NCBI GenBank assembly: GCA_020344865.1
Contig: CP070830.1
Span: forward strand, 297,825 to 303,519
Direction: 5' to 3'
DNA from: Planctomycetota bacterium
Lineage (GTDB): Bacteria; Planctomycetota; Phycisphaerae; Sedimentisphaerales; Anaerobacaceae
DNA length: 5,695 nt
Positions 1 to 5,695 of this stretch are shown here, in pieces. The position numbers and the translations under genes were made by a program. The notes below the pieces were generated by a model. That model had not been told where the DNA came from, did no database searches, and was given only the letters and a program-made list of their open reading frames with translations. The first letter of the stretch is position 1. The number at the start of each line of letters is the position of its first letter.

Positions 1-50
1 CACCAGTTGCAGCAAAAAACAATAATTTTGGGTTTGAACGTGTCTTCCAT
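1..50 (-). CDS. mvhD: MvhD/FlpD-type hydrogenase iron-sulfur subunit, N-terminal fragment
   Basis: Only the first 16 codons and two bases are present; the gene continues past the left edge. The translation is MEDTFKPKIIVFCCNW. The pattern PKI-(I/V)-x-F-x-CNW matches the start of MvhD/FlpD/FrhD-type subunits, small [2Fe-2S] proteins that pass electrons from a hydrogenase or formate dehydrogenase to HdrA. Here the residue before the expected Cys is also Cys (C13-C14). The ATG lies 8 bases after the TAG of the hdrA gene, so the two are almost certainly co-transcribed, and hdrA-mvhD is a very common gene order. The ribosome-binding site is weak (a purine-rich run within the end of hdrA). Assignment rests on a short motif plus context; the rest of the protein cannot be seen. 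Confidence 0.8.
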   Translation of the reverse strand, partial: MEDTFKPKIIVFCCNW

Positions 51-58
51 AGTTAAAC

Positions 59-3000
59 CTAATCTTCCAAGGCAGCCCTTATCATTGCCAGCATCTGTTC
101 ATTCTTGAATCCCTTTTGTTCCATAGCTCCACTCGGGCAGGCAGCCACACAACCTCCGCAGCCCTTGCACATTGCCTCATTGAGCTGCACAATCTTTTCG
201 TCCTCAGCACCGCCCTTGCGAGGAACAACTTCCAAAGCGTTATATTCACATACGGGCACGCAAATACCACAGCCGTCGCAGAGGTCTTCATTGACGGCAG
301 CTATTGTCGGCTCGGCTTCGTATTTGTCCTTTGAGATAATGGTACAGGCCTTTGCCGCGGCGGCTTCGGCCTGAGCAATAGTCTCAGGGATTGATTTCGG
401 GCTGTGTGCGACACCGGCCACGAAGATACCTTCGGTGGCGAATTCCACGGGCCGCAGCTTCACATGCGCTTCGAGGAAGAAGCCATCTTCGTTAGTGGGA
501 ACCTTGAACATCTTTGCAAGCCTATCAGCATCGGGACTCGCATCAATTCTTGTGCTCAAGACAAGCAGGTCCGGGCGCAGCATAAGCTGTTGCTGCAGCA
601 TTGGTTCCGGGACTGTGACCTTTAATGCGCGGCCGTTAGTTACCACCGGTTTGCTGTCTATGTCATAACGGACGAAGATGATGCCTTTGTCGCGGGCGGC
701 CTGGAAATACTCTTCATTAAATCCGTAGGTCCTTACATCGCGATACAACATGTAAACTTCGGTTTGCGGAGAAAGGTCTTTGATTTTAAGGGCGTTCTTT
801 ACCGCGGTGCTGCAGCAGACCCTGCTGCAGTACATATGGCCTTCCTCTCGCGAACCGACGCACTGAATCATAACAACGTTTTTCAACTCTTCAGGCAACT
901 TGCCTTTTGAGATTAAATCTTCGAGTTCCAACTGTGTAGCGATGCGGCTATCTTTTCCGTAGAGATACTCGTCGGGTTTATATTCGCTACCACCTGTAGC
1001 GACGATTATGACGCCGTGTTTAATCTTTGTGCGTTTGGATTTTGTTTTTAGGGTGCTTTCGAAGTTGCCTATAAATCCTTCTATACTCTCCAGCTCGGCA
1101 CCAGTGTGGACAGTAATATTCTTGCTCTTTTGAACGGGTTCGGTGAGGTGTTTCAAATAGGCTCGTACATCCGGTTCGTCAAATGTGTAGCGCAGGTCAT
1201 TCAAGTTGCCACCGAGCTGCTTTTGTCGCTCGACGAGCGCGACCTCAAAGCCCTGCTGAGCGATTGCCAATGCCGCAGTCATGCCAGCCAATCCGCCGCC
1301 CACAACAAGAGCAGAGGGCGTTATATCCAGCTCAGCTATGGCTAAAGGCTCGACGAGAGCGACTTTGGCTACGGCCATTCGCACGAGCGCCCTGGCTTTC
1401 TCCGTGGCTTCTTCGGGCTGGTTCATATGAATCCACGAGCACTGGTCACGGATATTGGCCATCTCGAACAAGTGGGCGTTCAGACCCGCTTCGCGGAGCG
1501 TCTGCTGGAAGAGCGGCTCGTGTGTCCTTGGCGAGCAGGAGGCGACAACAACACGGTTAAGGTTGTGCTCGGAAATCATTTCACGAATGTGGTCCTGTGT
1601 GTCCTGAGAACACGTGTATAAGTTATCCTCGGTATAAACGACATACGGGAGGGTCCCGGCGTATTCGGCCACACTCGACACACCGACAACAGAACCGATG
1701 TTTATACCACACTGGCATACGAAAACCCCAATCCTGGGCTCCTCGTCTGTAACATCGCGTTCGGGCGGGAACTCTCGCTCGATAGTCAAAGAACCTCTGG
1801 CATCAGCGAGCAACTGAGAGGCCTTGCCGGCTGAGCCGCTGGCCTGGATTACTGTTTCGGGTATATCTTTCGGCCCGGAGGCAGTTCCGGCGACAAAGAC
1901 TCCCGGCCGTGAGGTCTGCAGAGGGTCTGAGGGCTCAGTAGAAATAAAACCGGTTGCATCAAGCCGGACACCGAGCTTGTCAGCGAGCTTTCTGGCTTTC
2001 TCGGAAGGTTCCAGGCCGACCGACAATACTACCATGTCGAACTGGTCTTGTTGCACAGGCTCGGCCTCAGAAACGTACTGGACAGTGAGCCGGCCGTCGC
2101 CGTTAGCTCGATAAACATCGCTTACACGCGCGCGCGTGAAGCGAACCCCGTATTCAGACTTTGCACGCTCGTAGTACTTGTCGAAATCCTTGCCAAAGGC
2201 GCGCATATCCATAAAGAAGACAGTCACGTCAACATCTTTCAGGTGCTCTTTGGCGATGACGGCCTCTTTAATAGCGTACATGCAACAGACGGATGAGCAG
2301 TAGGCGTTTCGGCAGGAGATGTCACGCGAGCCGACACACTGCAGGAACGCAATCTTCTTAGGCTCTTTTCCATCTGAGGGCCTTTGGACATGGCCGGCGA
2401 AGGGACCCGAAGCCGATAAGATTCTTTCAAACTGAACGCTGCTTACCACGTCGGGATAACGGCTATAACCAAAGTCATATTTGAGCTGGGCCAAGAATTC
2501 TTCAAAGCCGGGTACAACGACAATCGCACCGACATCAATCTGCTCAATCGTGTCCTGCTGTTGATGACAGATGGCCTCCGCCTTGCAACTGCTTGCACAC
2601 TGTAAGCATTCGGAGCAAATACTACAGTGTAAGCAGCGTTTCGCCTCCTGAACAGCCTGCTCTTCGGTATAACCTCGCTCGACCTCGTCGAAACCCTTAA
2701 TCCTCTCATCCACGGGCAATGTGGGCATAGGCACTCTTTGCTCGTGCGGGTGATGAGTCTGGGGTATGGGCGCCAAATCCTTTTGGGCGAGTTTGGGTTT
2801 TATGTCATTACGGCCTTCCTGCAGGTCCTCAGCATTAAGGAATCTGTCGATAGATGCAGCCGCCTTATGGCCAGCCACGATAGCGTTCACCGCGACGTCC
2901 GGTCCTGTTACAACATCTCCGCCGGCAAAAATGCGTTTGACATTAGTTACCAACGTGTCCGGGTCAACGGAAATAAATCCCGCCCTCGTTTCAAGAATCC

Positions 3001-5062
3001 CATCGGCGGCCTTTAACAATTCCCAATCGACGGTCTGACCTATTGCCACCACAACCGAGTCGGCCGGCATTATACTTTCAGAGCCGGGTCTGACAACGGG
3101 ACTGAATCTACCTTCCTTATCAAAGACAGACAGACACTCCCGGAACTCGACACCAGCGGCGTGACCGTCCCGGGCGACTATGCGTTTGGGCGAAAGTCTG
3201 TTGTGTACTGTCACTCCTTCTTCCCTGGCGGCCCGTACTTCCTCCGGAGAGGCAAACATCTCGTCCGGAGCCTCAAGGCAAGCCAAGTGGACGTCTCGTA
3301 CGCCTAAACGAATCACAGTACGGGCCACGTCGACGGCTACATTACCTCCGCCAATGACTATGACCCTTTCGCCCAGGTCGACGCGCTCGCCCAAACTGGC
3401 TGCACGTAACAGGTCTGTAAAGCCACGGACACCTTTGAGTTCCGTGCCAGTTACCGGAACAAGACCCGTTTCCGTAACCTGGACGGCCTTAAGGTCTGCT
3501 AAGACCGATATGTCCGCCTCCTGACTTATTGCCGGGATGACAATATCAGCCTCTATTATGAATTTTGAATCTTTAATTGGAGTAGGTCTTCGACGGCCGG
3601 TTTCATCAGGCTCTCCGAGGGCCATTCGAACACATTCCAGCGCAGCCACATGGCCGGCCGTACCCAAAATCCTTGTGGGCGAAGCCTTGAAGCGAAACTC
3701 GATACCCTCCTCTCGACAAGCTTCTATCTCTTGGTCACTCGCAGGCATCTCATCACGACCGCGGCGGTACAAGACCGTAACGCGCCGCGCACCGAGTCGC
3801 AGAGACGTTCGGGCTGAGTCAATAGCGGCGTTGCCTCCTCCAACAACCACCACAATCCTGTTGGCAATATCGGTGGGCTGTTCCATTTTGGCACGGTGCA
3901 AAAACCTCGTCCCGTGGATTACGCCATCCAGGTCTTCGCCTTCGATGCCCAATTCACGGCTTTTGTGGGTTCCGACGGCGATAAAGATAGCCTCAAAGCC
4001 CTGCTCCAGCATGTCATTTAATGTCAGGTCCGGACCGACAGGGGTGTTGAGTCTGATTTCCACACCTGCACGGCGGATGGCGTCGATCTCGTAGTCGAGC
4101 ACATCTATAGGAAGTCTGTAGCGTGGCACGCCGACCCTTAACATCCCGCCCGTCACGCTGAGTTCTTCGAAAACTACAGGTTTATATCCCATGTTTACCA
4201 AGTCCCAGCCACACGTCAGACCGGCCGGGCCGGAGCCAACTATAGCTATGCGCCGCCCGGCACCGCGTCTGAGAGGGAATTCGGCTTGCCGCCGCGCAAT
4301 AAGATGCTCGCTTAGCTGGGGCGGTCTGCCCTCTCGGACTGCGGCTATCTCGCGGTCAGCAAGGAACCTGTGCAAGTCCCGGACCGCCAAGGCCTCATCC
4401 AAGCGTCCTCTGTTACACACCTCTTGACATGGGTGAGTGCAAATCCTGCCACACGTGGCAGGGAAAGGATTGCGAGCACGGTATAACTCCAGTGCCTCAT
4501 CGAATTTGCCCTGAGCCAGAAGTGCAACAAATCCCTGAACATTTACGCCGGCGGGACAGGTATTGCGACAAGGGGCTATTTTACCTTTATCGATAACGAA
4601 GGTATTCGGATAGGCCTGCGGGTAAGGACGGAAGATGGCTTTTCTTTGCCCGATTCCACCTTCGAATTCGCTGGCGACGGTAACGGGACACATTTCGACG
4701 CACTCGCCGCAGCCGGTACACTTTTCAGGGTCAACAAACCTGGCGTGCTTACGAACCTTAACTTTGAAATCGCCCGCCGAGCCGGAAACATCCTCCAGGT
4801 CAGCCCAGGTAATGGTTTCAATATTCAAATGTCTGCCGCACTCAACAATCTTCGGCGACAGAATACACATCGAGCAGTCGTTTGTTGGAAACGTCTTATC
4901 CAGACGGGCCATGTTCCCGCCGATTGCGGGAGATTTTTCAAGCAGGTAAACCTTCTGGCCGGATTCCGCCAGGTCAAGCGACGCCTGAATACCGGCAATG
5001 CCGCCGCCGATTACAAGCACGGCACCAACTTTTTCCGTTTCTTTTTTAGTAGGGGCAATCAT
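59..5062 (-). CDS. hdrA: Giant HdrA-(GltD/NfnB-like)-HdrA fusion flavoprotein, 1667 aa
   Basis: Cytoplasmic Fe-S flavoprotein inferred to move electrons between NAD(P)H, ferredoxin, MvhD and HdrC. Domains by residue: 12-157, HdrA FAD fold (GGGIAG 19-24), C63/C66/C75 motif and one ferredoxin site (C115, C118, C121, C125). 158-745, GltD/NfnB-like module: Fer4_20 Cys (165, 169, 204, 208, 212, 216), FAD site GSGPAG 276-281, nucleotide sites GGGNAA 408-413 and GGGNVA 571-576, FAD-closing AGGD 713-716. 810-832, seven-Cys ladder. 833-1090, rest of the first HdrA (C909, C922, C926-C927; PKDIPET). 1110-1667, second HdrA: CxC domain (C1116, C1118, C1151, C1176, C1208), FAD site GGGLAG 1255-1260, C1401/C1412/C1416-C1417, then two ferredoxin sites (C1595-C1605, C1632-C1642). 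No signal peptide or membrane segment is seen. It is far longer than single HdrA proteins (roughly 650 aa). An in-frame TAA at 5069-5071, three codons before the ATG, fixes the start; AAGGG lies 11 bases upstream. The frame is open throughout. Family assignment is firm; partners and direction of electron flow are inferred. Confidence 0.95.
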   Translation of the reverse strand: MIAPTKKETEKVGAVLVIGGGIAGIQASLDLAESGQKVYLLEKSPAIGGNMARLDKTFPTNDCSMCILSPKIVECGRHLNIETITWADLEDVSGSAGDFKVKVRKHARFVDPEKCTGCGECVEMCPVTVASEFEGGIGQRKAIFRPYPQAYPNTFVIDKGKIAPCRNTCPAGVNVQGFVALLAQGKFDEALELYRARNPFPATCGRICTHPCQEVCNRGRLDEALAVRDLHRFLADREIAAVREGRPPQLSEHLIARRQAEFPLRRGAGRRIAIVGSGPAGLTCGWDLVNMGYKPVVFEELSVTGGMLRVGVPRYRLPIDVLDYEIDAIRRAGVEIRLNTPVGPDLTLNDMLEQGFEAIFIAVGTHKSRELGIEGEDLDGVIHGTRFLHRAKMEQPTDIANRIVVVVGGGNAAIDSARTSLRLGARRVTVLYRRGRDEMPASDQEIEACREEGIEFRFKASPTRILGTAGHVAALECVRMALGEPDETGRRRPTPIKDSKFIIEADIVIPAISQEADISVLADLKAVQVTETGLVPVTGTELKGVRGFTDLLRAASLGERVDLGERVIVIGGGNVAVDVARTVIRLGVRDVHLACLEAPDEMFASPEEVRAAREEGVTVHNRLSPKRIVARDGHAAGVEFRECLSVFDKEGRFSPVVRPGSESIMPADSVVVAIGQTVDWELLKAADGILETRAGFISVDPDTLVTNVKRIFAGGDVVTGPDVAVNAIVAGHKAAASIDRFLNAEDLQEGRNDIKPKLAQKDLAPIPQTHHPHEQRVPMPTLPVDERIKGFDEVERGYTEEQAVQEAKRCLHCSICSECLQCASSCKAEAICHQQQDTIEQIDVGAIVVVPGFEEFLAQLKYDFGYSRYPDVVSSVQFERILSASGPFAGHVQRPSDGKEPKKIAFLQCVGSRDISCRNAYCSSVCCMYAIKEAVIAKEHLKDVDVTVFFMDMRAFGKDFDKYYERAKSEYGVRFTRARVSDVYRANGDGRLTVQYVSEAEPVQQDQFDMVVLSVGLEPSEKARKLADKLGVRLDATGFISTEPSDPLQTSRPGVFVAGTASGPKDIPETVIQASGSAGKASQLLADARGSLTIEREFPPERDVTDEEPRIGVFVCQCGINIGSVVGVSSVAEYAGTLPYVVYTEDNLYTCSQDTQDHIREMISEHNLNRVVVASCSPRTHEPLFQQTLREAGLNAHLFEMANIRDQCSWIHMNQPEEATEKARALVRMAVAKVALVEPLAIAELDITPSALVVGGGLAGMTAALAIAQQGFEVALVERQKQLGGNLNDLRYTFDEPDVRAYLKHLTEPVQKSKNITVHTGAELESIEGFIGNFESTLKTKSKRTKIKHGVIIVATGGSEYKPDEYLYGKDSRIATQLELEDLISKGKLPEELKNVVMIQCVGSREEGHMYCSRVCCSTAVKNALKIKDLSPQTEVYMLYRDVRTYGFNEEYFQAARDKGIIFVRYDIDSKPVVTNGRALKVTVPEPMLQQQLMLRPDLLVLSTRIDASPDADRLAKMFKVPTNEDGFFLEAHVKLRPVEFATEGIFVAGVAHSPKSIPETIAQAEAAAAKACTIISKDKYEAEPTIAAVNEDLCDGCGICVPVCEYNALEVVPRKGGAEDEKIVQLNEAMCKGCGGCVAACPSGAMEQKGFKNEQMLAMIRAALED
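2993..3931 (-). repeat. Tandem duplication of the NAD(P)-binding domain within the hdrA fusion (protein-level repeat)
   Basis: Residues about 378-541 and 542-690 of the large protein align by eye as two copies offset by 163-164 residues. Both begin with a Gly-Val-containing lead (L-x-GV), continue through FL/LL-x-x-A, then R-(I/V)-x-V-x-GGGN-x-A-x-D-x-ART-x-x-RLG, and reach an EM-x-AS segment. The second copy continues into the FAD-closing tail (AGGD), while the first passes directly into copy two. The copies are well diverged, so the duplication is old rather than an assembly artefact. Boundaries are approximate. Confidence 0.7.
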
Positions 5063-5093
5063 TATTACTTACACCCTTATGTCCAACTCAACG

Positions 5094-5555
5094 CTACGCT
5101 GTGGCTGTTTTCTCGACATTATCCTTGATGCTCTCGAACTTTCCCGGGTCAGTTACGAGAACGTTCACGAGGTCACGCCGCAGCTTTTGTGAGAACTCGT
5201 CCAACTTCTCGACCTGCTGCAACAACTCGGGCTTTACGTGTCCCTCTTTTGCCGCCATCTCGCGCAGGGCCTTCATTACGTCACGAAACTTTACGTTCTG
5301 CGGGCATTTAGCAGTACAGGAATAGCACTGTACGCACCGCCAGATAACGGATGAGGACAGCACTTCCTGACGCATCCCGAGCAGAACCTGCCGAATAATC
5401 TTGCGAGGGTTAAAATCAGGGTCTACGGCTGACACAGGACAGCCCGCGGTACATGTGCCGCAGGCGAAACAGAGTTTGATATTCTCACCGCCTGGGTGCG
5501 CGGCCACGTCATACTTAAACTGGGGGTCGAGATTTTTGCTATCAATCGTTTGCAT
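5094..5555 (-). CDS. hdrC: HdrC-type 2x[4Fe-4S] electron-transfer subunit, 153 aa
   Basis: Small soluble protein of the heterodisulfide reductase subunit C family, which relays electrons from HdrA to the catalytic HdrB-type subunit. Two classic CxxCxxCxxxCP motifs are visible: C29, C32, C35, C39 and C74, C77, C80, C84, separated by an alpha-helical stretch as usual for HdrC. After residue 90 there is a charged helical tail without further Cys, so no HdrB (CCG) domain is fused. The start chosen is the ATG at 5555, giving a protein beginning MQTID. It has a GAGG ribosome-binding site five bases upstream. An in-frame ATG at 5612 would add 19 residues, but these look non-conserved and lie next to the upstream stop. 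The gene ends 31 bases before the hdrA start, consistent with one operon. It could also be named a 4Fe-4S dicluster protein; family assignment is secure, its specific partner is not. Confidence 0.92.
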   Translation of the reverse strand: MQTIDSKNLDPQFKYDVAAHPGGENIKLCFACGTCTAGCPVSAVDPDFNPRKIIRQVLLGMRQEVLSSSVIWRCVQCYSCTAKCPQNVKFRDVMKALREMAAKEGHVKPELLQQVEKLDEFSQKLRRDLVNVLVTDPGKFESIKDNVEKTATA

Positions 5556-5560
5556 ACTAA

Positions 5561-5564
5561 CCTC
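5561..5564 (-). promoter_or_regulatory. Ribosome-binding site of hdrC
   Basis: On the minus strand GAGG is followed by five bases and then the ATG at 5555-5553. This is good Shine-Dalgarno spacing and decides for the shorter HdrC start over the ATG at 5612. Confidence 0.65.
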
Positions 5565-5616
5565 GCTTATCAGAGAAACGGCCTGGTTTAGTAGGGCCAA
5601 GCAGAGTCTCAATTAA

Positions 5617-5695
5617 CTATTGTCTTTTCAATCCTGCCTTTTCAACAATTTCCGGAACTTTTTCTTCCCACTCGATAGCCATTATATGAACACCG
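5617..5695 (-). CDS. C-terminal fragment of an upstream gene, possibly a MetF-type methylenetetrahydrofolate reductase
   Basis: Reading from the right edge, 25 codons are open and end in TAG at 5619-5617. The tail contains GVHIMAIEWEE followed by a short amphipathic helix (VPEIVEKAGLKRQ). A hydrophobic strand G-(V/I)-H-(I/F)-x-x-(I/L) followed by a helix and a stop is how the last strand and helix of the MTHFR TIM barrel end; MetF from acetogens and related anaerobes is recalled to end with a similar W-E-x-x-V-P-E-I-V-x-x-A-G pattern. metF genes are known neighbours of hdr/mvhD genes in acetogens, for example the MetVF-HdrABC-MvhD set of Moorella. The fragment is too short for certainty. An internal ATG at 5682 could in principle start a 21-codon ORF, but a gene tail is more plausible. 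Confidence 0.5.
   Translation of the reverse strand, partial: GVHIMAIEWEEKVPEIVEKAGLKRQ

Noticed and set aside
3537..4094. Plus-strand open frame of 185 codons
   Set aside because: It lies wholly inside the conserved GltD-like region of the minus-strand gene, its translation is Ser/Arg/Pro-rich without recognisable motifs, and it looks like a shadow of that coding sequence.
59..5062. Fusion as an artefact of misassembly or lost stop codons
   Set aside because: The frame is open without shifts over 1667 codons, the domain junctions are clean, and linkers such as residues 745-805 and 1091-1109 look like natural interdomain sequence.
4646..5128. Plus-strand open frame of 160 codons spanning the hdrC-hdrA junction
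   Set aside because: It overlaps the conserved N-terminus of HdrA and the end of HdrC in antisense and shows no family features.
5556..5612. N-terminal extension of HdrC to the ATG at 5612
   Set aside because: The extra 19 residues look like translated intergenic DNA, while the ATG at 5555 has a well-placed GAGG.
5556..5616. Possible terminator or regulatory hairpin between the upstream gene and hdrC
   Set aside because: Only a weak TTGG/CCAG-type pairing around a GGCC is visible, with no U-run, so neither a terminator nor a riboswitch can be supported.
1..5695. CRISPR arrays, tRNA/rRNA genes, insertion sequences or nucleotide-level direct repeats
   Set aside because: None were seen on reading the sequence; essentially the whole window is coding on the minus strand.

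Overview
The window is most likely from a strictly anaerobic bacterium. All supportable genes lie on the minus strand and encode Fe-S/flavin proteins of the heterodisulfide-reductase (Hdr) type, as found in sulfate reducers, acetogens and uncultured Wood-Ljungdahl lineages such as some Planctomycetes. GC content looks moderate (about half). The sequence alone does not fix the phylum.

Layout in the direction of transcription, right to left: (1) the last 25 codons of an upstream gene (5695-5617), whose tail resembles the C-terminus of a MetF-type methylenetetrahydrofolate reductase; (2) a 61-bp gap; (3) hdrC (5555-5094), a small protein with two [4Fe-4S] sites; (4) a 31-bp gap; (5) a very large hdrA-type gene (5062-59, 1667 aa); (6) an 8-bp gap; (7) the first 16 codons of an mvhD/flpD-type gene running off the left edge (50-1). 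No terminator or convincing internal promoter is visible, so the genes look like one operon. There is no gene-free stretch above about 60 bases and no supportable gene on the plus strand.

The centrepiece is the 1667-aa protein. It holds two HdrA modules in one chain. A complete GltD/NfnB-like NAD(P)H:flavin module is nested inside the first HdrA, where the second ferredoxin cluster of ordinary HdrA would be. Inside the nested module the nucleotide-binding domain is itself duplicated in tandem. The first copy has an Arg-rich NADPH-type signature; the second has an acidic residue at the matching place, which suggests NADH. The chain has three FAD-type GxGxxG sites, two nucleotide-type sites and Cys motifs for roughly eight Fe-S clusters.

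Inferred function: a cytoplasmic electron-confurcating or bifurcating hub. It would take or give electrons from NAD(P)H through the nested module, from an MvhD-linked donor through HdrA, from ferredoxin through the Fer4 sites, and pass them to HdrC. No HdrB is seen between hdrC and hdrA, so the terminal acceptor is open. The possible metF neighbour suggests, as a hypothesis only, a link to methylene-THF reduction.
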